Source of the DNA: Marisediminitalea lipolytica
GTDB lineage: Bacteria > Pseudomonadota > Gammaproteobacteria > Enterobacterales > Alteromonadaceae
Assembly (NCBI RefSeq): GCF_001758465.1
Contig: NZ_MJIC01000014.1
Span: forward strand, 614,025 to 678,024
Reading direction: 5' to 3'
DNA length: 64,000 nucleotides
This document shows positions 19,307 through 26,562 of this stretch, piece by piece. Within the stretch, counting starts at the first letter, position 1. Every line of letters begins with the position of its first letter. The notes beneath the pieces were generated by a model. It was not told the DNA's origin. It did no database searches and worked only from the letters and a program-made list of their open reading frames with translations. The position numbers were made by a program, and so were the translations under genes.

Positions 19307-20152
19307 TTATTGTCTCGCCAGTCTGTCATTGGTAACGCTAAAGTCGCAATTACTTCGCATCGGGTTGATATCCAATCCGCCGCGTCTGGTGTAGCGAGCG
19401 TACACAGCCAGTTTTACCGGGTGACATTGCGCCATTACATCACAAAAAATCCGTTCGATACACTGTTCGTGAAACTCATTATGGCGGCGAAAAGAAATCA
19501 GGTAAGCGAGTAACCCGGCATGATCGATTGGCTCACCTTCATAGTGGATCTGAACACTGGCCCAGTCGGGTTGACTGGTGATCAAACAGTTTGATTTCAG
19601 TAAGTGGCTGACCAGTGTTTCACTGGTGGCCGCACCGCCTGTGGTTTTAAGCAACTGCGGGTTAGGCTGGTAATCGTGAATCTCGATATCCAGATCGTCT
19701 ATAACCGTGCCAGACAACTCGCCAAGGTTTAACTGCGAAAAGGCACTTGCAGGGAATAACTGCACCTCAACCGGTGCTTCGGCGCAAGCAGATAAATCCC
19801 GGGTAATCACTTCTGTGATTTCATCTTTGCCGCTGAACACAGACTGGTTAAAACTGTTAAGGTACAACTTGAACGATTTTGACTCGATAAGATTGGCAGA
19901 GTTAATAGGCACCCGGCATTGCAAAATGGCAACCTGGGGTTTGCCTTTCGGGTTCAGCCAGGACAATTCGTAGCCATTCCAGATGTCTATACCGTCAAAG
20001 GGGAGTGGATGGCTTACACCAATCTGGTCTCGGCTGAGTGTGCGGGGCACACCCTGTAGCAAAGAAGGGCTGTACTGCTCAATGTAGTCAACTTTCTGAC
20101 CAAGCGTGAGGTTGGCGGGTAGCGACGGGGTCGCTGTTTGCTTTGTTGTCAT
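19307..20152 (-). CDS. queF: NADPH-dependent 7-cyano-7-deazaguanine reductase
   Basis: QueF reduces preQ0 to preQ1, the base that Tgt inserts into tRNA. The 281-residue product is the long, two-domain (YqfA/E. coli-type) form. It has ESKSFKLYLNSFNQS (QueF motif), the active-site cysteine in LKSNCLITSQPDW, HNEFHEQCIERIF, and YTRRGGLDINPMRS. The ATG at 20152 is preceded by AGGAAAGC, so an upstream extension to 20188 is rejected. It is divergent from syd. Confidence 0.95.
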   Translation of the reverse strand: MTTKQTATPSLPANLTLGQKVDYIEQYSPSLLQGVPRTLSRDQIGVSHPLPFDGIDIWNGYELSWLNPKGKPQVAILQCRVPINSANLIESKSFKLYLNSFNQSVFSGKDEITEVITRDLSACAEAPVEVQLFPASAFSQLNLGELSGTVIDDLDIEIHDYQPNPQLLKTTGGAATSETLVSHLLKSNCLITSQPDWASVQIHYEGEPIDHAGLLAYLISFRRHNEFHEQCIERIFCDVMAQCHPVKLAVYARYTRRGGLDINPMRSNCDFSVTNDRLARQ

Positions 20153-20264
20153 GCTTTCCTGTAACAAATAAAAAAATGCGATAAGCAATTAATAAGCGAG
20201 TGGCTGTTTAATGCCTGAATAATTATTTACTATGTGCGGCAAGTATACCCGATATGGAAAAGCA

Positions 20265-20813
20265 ATGGACAATATAGTTCAACAATCATTGCAAAAATTA
20301 ATCGCAACGATGGAGCAGGCAGCAGAGCGTCATCCTCAGCTGCTGCAAACCGAATTTATCAGTGAACTGGACTCCCCCTGTTACACCGGGGTCACGGAGG
20401 AAGGGCAGATGTGTGGCTGGCGGCCAGTGCCTATGAGTACAGAGCAAGGCTTCGCTAATATCGAGAGTGCCCTGGAAATCACGCTCAACGAACAATTTTG
20501 TAAGTACTTTACCACCTTCTGGAGTTTTAACCTGACGGTGGAAGCCGCCCAGGGAAAGTGCGAGCTACTGCAAGTATGTAGCGAGTCAGATCTTGAACGA
20601 CTGCAGGAAAACCTGATTGGTCATTTGCTAATGAAGCAACGGTTAAAGCAACCCCCAACCCTGTTTTTTGGCCTGACCGACGAGGACGACTTTATTCTGT
20701 CGGTCGACAACGCTTCCGGCGAAGTAGTACTTGAACAAGTGGGCAAATTGCCCAGTCGTTGTCTTGCACCGGATCTGGCAACGTTTCTCGATGGTTTAAC
20801 ACCTTCAGTTTAA
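20265..20813 (+). CDS. syd: SecY-interacting protein Syd
   Basis: Syd binds SecY at the cytoplasmic membrane face and is thought to monitor translocon assembly. The 182-residue product matches E. coli Syd in length and in ENLIGHLLMKQRLKQPPTLFF, DDFILSVDNASGEV and LAPDLATFLDGL. The ATG at 20265 (MDNIVQQSLQ) agrees with the family start. In-frame sequence from 20232 is probably not translated. It overlaps the 3' end of the next gene by 4 bp, convergently. Confidence 0.93.
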   Translation: MDNIVQQSLQKLIATMEQAAERHPQLLQTEFISELDSPCYTGVTEEGQMCGWRPVPMSTEQGFANIESALEITLNEQFCKYFTTFWSFNLTVEAAQGKCELLQVCSESDLERLQENLIGHLLMKQRLKQPPTLFFGLTDEDDFILSVDNASGEVVLEQVGKLPSRCLAPDLATFLDGLTPSV

Positions 20814-21094
20814 AGCAGTTTTTCCAGACGGCTCTCCATCACCGCGAGAGCCTGTTCTAACTGAGCAACCCGCTTCTCCAATTGATCAATACGGGCCTTA
20901 TCCGACAGCGCCGCGGGCGCTGCTTTGGCCGCTTCAAATTGTTGATTAAATACTTTAATCGCGTCAATGGCGTCCAGTACGCTGACTTTAAAAGGCGCTT
21001 TACCACGCAACAGACCAACGCCGGGTGTCAGTCCTTCAGCCGCCAGCTGGTGGCAAATTTCTACCAGGGCTTTTTGATTTTCTTTGGAGCTCAT
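20810..21094 (-). CDS. KfrA_N-like helical protein with C-terminal coiled coil
   Basis: A 94-residue protein. The first half (ALVEICHQLAAEGLTPGVGL, then LLRGKAPF and AIDAIKVFNQQ) resembles the N-terminal DNA-binding module of KfrA-type proteins, which combine a HTH with a long coiled coil. The last 35 residues form a leucine-rich heptad pattern (IDQLEKRVAQLEQALAVMES). A nucleoid or DNA-associated role is therefore plausible but unproven. The ATG at 21094 lacks a strong ribosome site, but the upstream extension is not protein-like. Confidence 0.68.
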   Translation of the reverse strand: MSSKENQKALVEICHQLAAEGLTPGVGLLRGKAPFKVSVLDAIDAIKVFNQQFEAAKAAPAALSDKARIDQLEKRVAQLEQALAVMESRLEKLL

Positions 21095-21310
21095 TATGAT
21101 TATCTCTGTGATCTGGTGCAGTGCTGGTATTGGCACGTACCCCAGGGGGGTAGTCAAATAAACTAAAATTTCGCTGATAATACTGATTGTTAGTTTGAAT
21201 GCCAAGTGGTTAATATTTAACTTCTATTAAAATCAGTAAGTTACGATTGGCCTTATTCTTGATTGTGATATCGGCATAAGTAACTTATCACTTTGTAACA
21301 GGGAACAATC

Positions 21311-21673
21311 ATGAAAAAACTTATGCTTATTACTGCCTTGGCAGCACCATTATTACTCTCGGGCTGTGTTATTTCGGTAGGTGGTGACGACGGCGAGCAC
21401 TATCAGGCCAGCTGGGAGCAGCGTGAGTACAACAACCGCAAGCACATCAGCAACCTGGAAGTTAATGCGCATTTCGAAGACGTTACCCGCAAAATGGGCG
21501 TAGCGGATTTTAATGAGATGCTTGGCGAAGGCGACCACGTCTATCGGATCCTGTTTTACCGCACCCAACGGACAGAAGACGATGGCATCACTACCAAAGA
21601 TGAATGCACGCCGCTGGTATTTAAGGACAATCGTTTGATTGGTTGGGGCGAAGAGGCTTTGCGTAAAATCTAA
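21311..21673 (+). CDS. DUF3192-family lipoprotein
   Basis: A 120-residue lipoprotein with signal peptide and lipobox LLLSGC. The mature domain carries the same blocks as the protein at 15897-16271: RKHISNLEVNAHFEDVTRKM, RILFYRTQ, TKDECTPLVFKD and IGWGEEAL. This identifies DUF3192. AGGGAAC precedes the ATG. The function is unknown; an envelope role is likely from the lipid anchor. A 14-bp hairpin follows the stop. Confidence 0.88.
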   Translation: MKKLMLITALAAPLLLSGCVISVGGDDGEHYQASWEQREYNNRKHISNLEVNAHFEDVTRKMGVADFNEMLGEGDHVYRILFYRTQRTEDDGITTKDECTPLVFKDNRLIGWGEEALRKI

Positions 21674-21681
21674 CGACATGA

Positions 21682-21712
21682 ACAAGCCTGACATGATACA
21701 TGTCAGGCTTGT
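21682..21712 (+). terminator. Long hairpin after the DUF3192 lipoprotein gene
   Basis: A perfect 14-bp stem (ACAAGCCTGACATG and its complement) with a 3-nt ATA loop starts 9 bases after the stop codon. The T-tract is poor (CTGCTTTAT), so it is either a modest terminator or an mRNA 3'-end stabiliser. Confidence 0.65.
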
Positions 21713-21993
21713 CTGCTTTATCCCTCATCATTTCGGAATGACCAATATTTTCTGCCGCCTTTCTGCGCGTTTTTAATACTAATTGTTATTAACAAAATAT
21801 TTACATCCTGCATTTTTTTAAGATACAGTGAGGAGTGGATGCGCTTTTTACGCGTCTGTTTCGTAGTTATTTTAGCAATCTTGTTGTTTTCAGTTGGTCG
21901 GTTTGGTCGAGACTGGCTGAAGGATTGTGAGAGCGTGCGACTCATAATGCGCTTTTTTGCGCAGTCGCCATACAACACATGGGGAGACAGCTA
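21713..21993. other. Intergenic leader with a structured hairpin before the GNAT gene
   Basis: About 280 bases with no convincing gene. An AT-rich part around 21780-21830 includes the palindrome TTGTTATTAACAA. At 21937-21968 a two-part stem is visible: GCGAC pairs with GTCGC and TGCGC pairs with GCGCA around a T6 loop. It ends 26 bases before the chosen ATG. It may be a terminator-like or attenuating leader structure. Confidence 0.45.
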
Positions 21994-22632
21994 ATGGTTC
22001 AGGCAGAAATGCAACAAAATCTGGATAACATCAGAGCAGCTTATCTATCAGCGGAGGATCTAAAAGTTGCGGCCTCTATCATTTACAACGCATATCATGA
22101 CGATCCGATATTTTTGCAGATTTTTCAGAGCGAAAAAGAGGGTTATGAGTCCCGGTTGCGGTCGGCTATTCGCGAAGAACTCACTGCATTCTGGGAAGCA
22201 GAACAACCTATTATCGGATTATTTGATGAAGGGCGACTGCTGTCGGTAGCTTGTCTGATGGGGCCGGACAGTGCCGCTGGCGCCGGACGATACTGGCACT
22301 GGCGCTTAAAAATGCTGCTCACTACCGGCTACTACGGCACTCGCCAGATGCTGGAGAAAGAAGAAAAAATTCGCTCTGCAATGCCAGCGCAAAAGTACCA
22401 CTTGCTATCGTTTATTGCGGTTCATCCTGATTATCAGTCCCATGGGCTGGGTCATTTATTAATGCGGGCAATCGACAGTGTATTGCTGGAACACCGCGAT
22501 TCAGAAGGCGTTGGAGTGTTTGTTACCGTGCCGAAATACGAAGCGTTTTTTTCCGATGGTTTTTACCAGAAGGTGGCACAGGTGGATATTGCCAACAAAG
22601 CCGGTTTGGTAATGTTTCGGCCCCGGCCATAA
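21994..22632 (+). CDS. GNAT-family N-acetyltransferase
   Basis: A 212-residue acetyltransferase. The acetyl-CoA binding motif A is visible as LSFIAVHPDYQSHGLGHLLM, followed by a C-terminal strand VGVFVTVPKYEAFFSDGFYQ typical of stand-alone GNAT enzymes. The substrate is unknown. The ATG at 21994 is chosen because GGGGAG lies seven bases upstream; the ATG at 21979 would place that site inside the coding region. A terminator follows. Confidence 0.82.
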   Translation: MVQAEMQQNLDNIRAAYLSAEDLKVAASIIYNAYHDDPIFLQIFQSEKEGYESRLRSAIREELTAFWEAEQPIIGLFDEGRLLSVACLMGPDSAAGAGRYWHWRLKMLLTTGYYGTRQMLEKEEKIRSAMPAQKYHLLSFIAVHPDYQSHGLGHLLMRAIDSVLLEHRDSEGVGVFVTVPKYEAFFSDGFYQKVAQVDIANKAGLVMFRPRP

Positions 22633-22653
22633 ATTTTACTGGCTGAACGACTT

Positions 22654-22678
22654 AGGGAGAGTTAAGGCTCTCCCTTTT
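22654..22678 (+). terminator. Terminator after the GNAT gene
   Basis: The stem AGGGAGAG / CTCTCCCT with a 6-nt loop is followed by TTTT. It separates the housekeeping block from the hydrogenase cluster. Confidence 0.75.
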
Positions 22679-22679
22679 A

Positions 22680-22734
22680 GTTTCAGGCAAAATTTCCCGC
22701 GGTGTTTTGCCGCTGAAACAACCTGAGGTATAGT
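22680..22734 (+). promoter_or_regulatory. Candidate sigma-70 promoter and inverted repeat before the HoxJ-like gene
   Basis: TATAGT at 22729-22734 and TTGCCG at 22707-22712 are separated by 16 bp, a plausible housekeeping promoter. A large inverted repeat overlaps it: GTTTCAG-GCAAAA at 22680-22692 pairs with TTTTGC-cg-CTGAAAC at 22705-22719. It could be an operator or an extra terminator. Constitutive expression of the H2 sensor genes would fit other systems. Confidence 0.45.
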
Positions 22735-22763
22735 GCTACTATTAATAACCATCTGCTGCAGAT

Positions 22764-24092
22764 ATGACTGATTCGTTAGACATAGAACCGGTGCAATCCA
22801 TCCAAAGTGAAGACGCCTGGGTAAGTGTTATCCAGAAAATGGATGAAGCTTATACCGATTTAGTGCAATCACAGGTAGAGGTAGAGCGTAAGAATGTCGA
22901 GTTAGAAGAAGCAAAAAGTTTCTCTGACAGTATTCAGAGCGCTATGAATGACGTGCTGATAGTGTGCGATAACGATGGCATTATCGAAGGCGTCAACCGT
23001 GCCCTCACCGAGGTTGCCGGCGAATCAGAATCAGCGCTTATTGGCCGCTCAATTACCACGCTGATTGACCCCTCCTTACATGGCAAGGTGCAGGCCTTTC
23101 GTGAGCGCCTGCAAGCCCAGCCAGTGCGTGATTTTGAAATAGAACTCCAGGGGAAATCGGGTAAAGTACCGCTTTCGGTTAACTGTACCGCTCGACTGAA
23201 TCACCGGGGGAAATCCGTTGGCATGGTGCTGGTGGGACGTCCACTGGGAGAATTACAGCGTGCCTATAAAGAACTGAACATCGCTCACGCCGAGTTACAG
23301 CTCGCCCAACAGCGCCTTATCCAGTCAGAAAAAATGGCTTCACTTGGCCGCCTGGTTGCCGGTGTTGCCCATGAACTCAATAATCCTATCAGCTTTGTGT
23401 ATGGCAATATGCACGTGCTACGCCGTTACACCGACAAGCTCAGCAGCTATTTTGACGCGGTAGCCAGTGGCGAAAGTCGCGATGCATTGCGCGAAATGCG
23501 TGAAAAAATGCGCCTGGAAAAAGCCATAAAAGACCTCAATTCTCTGGTGGACGGCACTATGGAAGGCGCTGATCGGGTAAAAGAAATTGTTAACGATCTA
23601 CGTCAGTTTTCGACATCCCAGGAGTCTGAAAAAGCCCCCTTTGATTTGGGCCATACGGTGCATACCGCGTTACACTGGATTATGAAGGAAAGTAAATACC
23701 CGGTAGAGGTTATCGATAACATTCCACGGCCATTTAAAGCCTATGGTCATGCCGGTCAGATTCATCAGGTGGTGGTCAATTTAATTGAAAACGCGGTGGA
23801 TGCCATGGAAACCTCTGAGCAACGTTCGTTAATCATTAACGCTAAATCAGACAAAGACGGAGTACTTCTGACCATTAAAGATTCAGGGCCGGGAATTGCC
23901 GCTAAGGATGCGCCACAAATCTTTGAACCTTTCTACACTACCAAACCGGTGGGCATGGGCACAGGTTTAGGTTTATCAATCAGTTATGGTATTGTGTCGC
24001 AGCACGATGGCGAGTTGTCCATCGATAATCATACCGGCGGTGGGGCTATCGCCAGTCTGTTCTTACCCAATCGGGAGTCCACTGATGCTTAA
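22764..24092 (+). CDS. hoxJ: H2-responsive histidine kinase, HoxJ/HupT-like
   Basis: A 442-residue soluble kinase. It has an N-terminal helix, a PAS domain at about residues 55-170 (IQSAMNDVLIVCDNDGIIEG, VNRALTEVAG), an H-box (GVAHELNNPISFVYGN, His203), and an ATPase domain with NLIENAVDAME, DSGPGI and GTGLGLSISYG. No membrane segment is present. The next genes encode a regulatory hydrogenase and overlap it, so this is very likely the kinase that reads the hydrogenase state, as HoxJ in Cupriavidus or HupT in Rhodobacter. Its partner regulator is probably HoxA at 38999-40474. Confidence 0.9.
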   Translation: MTDSLDIEPVQSIQSEDAWVSVIQKMDEAYTDLVQSQVEVERKNVELEEAKSFSDSIQSAMNDVLIVCDNDGIIEGVNRALTEVAGESESALIGRSITTLIDPSLHGKVQAFRERLQAQPVRDFEIELQGKSGKVPLSVNCTARLNHRGKSVGMVLVGRPLGELQRAYKELNIAHAELQLAQQRLIQSEKMASLGRLVAGVAHELNNPISFVYGNMHVLRRYTDKLSSYFDAVASGESRDALREMREKMRLEKAIKDLNSLVDGTMEGADRVKEIVNDLRQFSTSQESEKAPFDLGHTVHTALHWIMKESKYPVEVIDNIPRPFKAYGHAGQIHQVVVNLIENAVDAMETSEQRSLIINAKSDKDGVLLTIKDSGPGIAAKDAPQIFEPFYTTKPVGMGTGLGLSISYGIVSQHDGELSIDNHTGGGAIASLFLPNRESTDA

Positions 24093-25080
24093 TCTCTTGT
24101 GGCTGCAATCCGGCGGTTGCGGTGGCTGTTCCATGTCGTTACTCAACGCCGAATCACCGGATGTACTGACGCTGTTTGAAAACGCTGGCATTAATTTGTT
24201 ATGGCACCCCTCATTAAGCGAAGCCACTGGTGACGAATGCATCACTATGCTTGAAGACATCTTAAACGGTCAGCTCAGACTGGACATCCTGTGTATTGAA
24301 GGTTCTATGATGACCGGACCAATGGGTACGGGCAAGTTTCACATTATGGGCGGCACCGGTAAACCGATGACTACCTGGGTAAAAGAACTGGCAGACATCG
24401 CCCGCTATACCGTAGCGGTAGGAAGTTGTGCGGCCTACGGCGGTATCACAGCGGCGGGAGCAAATGATACGGACGCTACCGGTCTGCAATTTGATGGTGA
24501 AGTGGCCGGGGGATTACTCGGTAAAGAATTTACTTCACAAAGTGGCGATCAGGTGGTCAATATTGCTGGTTGTCCGGTGCATCCGGACTGGGTAACCGAA
24601 ACCCTGATGAGTATTGCTTTGGGTGAACACAACGATGAACAACTGGATAAGTTTGGCCGGCCACGCATGTACGCCGATCACCTGGTGCATCACGGCTGTT
24701 CCCGCAACGAATTTTACGAATACAAAGCCAGTGCCGTGGATATGGGCGATCGTGGCTGTATGATGGAAAACATGGGCTGTAAAGGCACTCAGGCCCATGC
24801 CGACTGTAATACCCGGCCATGGAACGGGCAGGGCTCCTGTACTAACGGAGGGTATCCCTGTATTAATTGTACGGCGCCAGAATTTGAAGAACCCGGTCAC
24901 AGTTTTTGCCAGACGCCCAAAGTGGCCGGGATTCCGGTTGGGCTGCCGACGGATATGCCAAAGGCCTGGTTTGTGGCTTTAGCGCAACTTTCTAAAGCGG
25001 CTACGCCGGAGCGGCTTAAAAAAAATGCCATTTCCGAACAGTTGATTTACCCTCCCACCATTCACAAGCGCAAAGGCTAG
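24085..25080 (+). CDS. hoxB: Regulatory [NiFe]-hydrogenase small subunit (HoxB/HupU type)
   Basis: Electron-transfer subunit of an H2-sensing hydrogenase, carrying Fe-S clusters. The 331-residue protein starts MLNLLWLQSGGCGGCSMSLL, with the first cluster cysteines almost at the N-terminus and no Tat signal. It is therefore cytoplasmic, as expected of sensors. Further cysteine blocks are VGSCAAYGG, NIAGCPVHPDW, HHGCSRNEFY and GGYPCINCT. The proximal site has CGGC rather than the CTCC of O2-tolerant uptake enzymes. The ATG at 24085 overlaps the kinase stop and has GGGAG upstream. Confidence 0.93.
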   Translation: MLNLLWLQSGGCGGCSMSLLNAESPDVLTLFENAGINLLWHPSLSEATGDECITMLEDILNGQLRLDILCIEGSMMTGPMGTGKFHIMGGTGKPMTTWVKELADIARYTVAVGSCAAYGGITAAGANDTDATGLQFDGEVAGGLLGKEFTSQSGDQVVNIAGCPVHPDWVTETLMSIALGEHNDEQLDKFGRPRMYADHLVHHGCSRNEFYEYKASAVDMGDRGCMMENMGCKGTQAHADCNTRPWNGQGSCTNGGYPCINCTAPEFEEPGHSFCQTPKVAGIPVGLPTDMPKAWFVALAQLSKAATPERLKKNAISEQLIYPPTIHKRKG

Positions 25081-25110
25081 GTGGCCGGTGCGTATTAGAA
25101 GAGCATTACC

Positions 25111-26562
25111 ATGAGTCGAATTGTTGCGGGCCCGTTTAATCGAGTGGAAGGGGATTTGGAAATCACCCTGCAAACGGCGTCCGGTAAAGTACAAAGCGCC
25201 GAGGTTAATTCACCGTTATACCGGGGCTTTGAGCGGATCCTGCTGGGGCATAAACCCATGGATGCGCTGGTATATACGCCACGCATCTGTGGTATTTGTT
25301 CGGTAACCCAGTCTGTTGCCAGCGCCAGAGCGCTGGCTGATGTAATGAACCTGAGCATGCCGGTGAACGGCGAGTTGTGTACAAATCTGGTGCTGGCTAA
25401 CGAGAATATCACCGATTTACTCACCCACTTTTATTTGTTTTTCATGCCCGACTTTGCCCGGGACACCTACGCAGACAAGCCCTGGTTTAATGACATTCAC
25501 AGCCGCTTTAAAGCCACCAGTGGTTCGGCGGCAGCGCAAATGCTGCCGGCCCGGGCCGATTTTCTGCATTTAATGGGGATCATGGCAGGCAAGTGGCCTC
25601 ATACGCTCAGCCTGCAACCCGGCGGTGTGGCCAAAGCAATAGAACCTAAAGAACGTATGCGCCTGCTGGCCATAGTGGCGGGGTTTAAACGTTTTCTGGA
25701 AAACACGCTTTTTGGTGACAGCCTGGCCACTATCAGTCAGTTACAAAGTGAAGCTGAGTTATGGCAGTGGTGTGACGAAAAAGACTGGCAGCAGAGCGAC
25801 TTTCGACGTTTTTTACAGGTTGCCCGGGTGCAGGAATTATCGACACTTGGCCGGGGGACCGATCACTTTTTAAGTTTTGGTGCTTATGGTTTGCAAGGGC
25901 AGACGCTATGGGCGTCAGGCAGTTATTGCCAGGGTGACAATAAGCCATTAGCCATAAGCCAGATTGCAGAGGATCACTCACACAGTTGGATGACAAATAC
26001 AGGCAGCCCGCATCCGCCCGCGCAGGGGATCACCCAGCCTTCGCTGGACAACGAAGCAGGCTATAGCTGGTGCAAGGCTCCGCGGTTAGCTAATCAGGTG
26101 GTAGAAGTGGGGCCCTTAGCCAGACAGGTCGTTGATGGTCATCCTCTCATCCGCGATCTGGTAGCCCGCAGCGGTGGTAATGTGTTATCCCGGATAGTCG
26201 CCCGATTGCTGGAAATGGCGCTGGTGGTTCAGCAGATGGAGCTCTGGATCAAACAAATCGATCCCAAAGCGCCGTTTTGTCATCACGGCGAGATGCCTGG
26301 TGAGGCCCGTGGCGTGGGGCTGGTGGAAGCCGCCCGCGGTTCATTAGGGCACTGGCTGGAAGTTAAAAACGGTAAAATCAGTAACTATCAGATAATCGCC
26401 CCTACCAGCTGGAATTTTTCGCCACGGGATAACCAGGAACAACCCGGAGCACTGGAGCAGGCGGTAGTTGGGGCGCCGGTGGCTGAAGGTGAAAAAACGC
26501 CGGTGTCGGTGCAGCATATTGTGCGTTCTTTCGATCCCTGCATGGCCTGTACGGTGCATTAA
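25111..26562 (+). CDS. hoxC: Regulatory [NiFe]-hydrogenase large subunit (HoxC/HupV type)
   Basis: Active-site subunit of the H2 sensor, 483 residues. The N-terminal nickel motif is RICGICSVTQS, with Gln where uptake enzymes have His, a feature I associate with regulatory hydrogenases. The C-terminal motif DPCMACTVH is immediately followed by the stop codon, so there is no peptide for a maturation protease to remove, again as in sensors. The gene lies 30 bp after hoxB, and the stop overlaps the hypF start (TAATG). Confidence 0.94.
   Translation: MSRIVAGPFNRVEGDLEITLQTASGKVQSAEVNSPLYRGFERILLGHKPMDALVYTPRICGICSVTQSVASARALADVMNLSMPVNGELCTNLVLANENITDLLTHFYLFFMPDFARDTYADKPWFNDIHSRFKATSGSAAAQMLPARADFLHLMGIMAGKWPHTLSLQPGGVAKAIEPKERMRLLAIVAGFKRFLENTLFGDSLATISQLQSEAELWQWCDEKDWQQSDFRRFLQVARVQELSTLGRGTDHFLSFGAYGLQGQTLWASGSYCQGDNKPLAISQIAEDHSHSWMTNTGSPHPPAQGITQPSLDNEAGYSWCKAPRLANQVVEVGPLARQVVDGHPLIRDLVARSGGNVLSRIVARLLEMALVVQQMELWIKQIDPKAPFCHHGEMPGEARGVGLVEAARGSLGHWLEVKNGKISNYQIIAPTSWNFSPRDNQEQPGALEQAVVGAPVAEGEKTPVSVQHIVRSFDPCMACTVH

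Noticed and set aside
21718..21978. An 86-codon - strand frame upstream of the GNAT gene
   Set aside because: Low-complexity basic sequence without a ribosome site, lying over a hairpin leader and AT-rich DNA.
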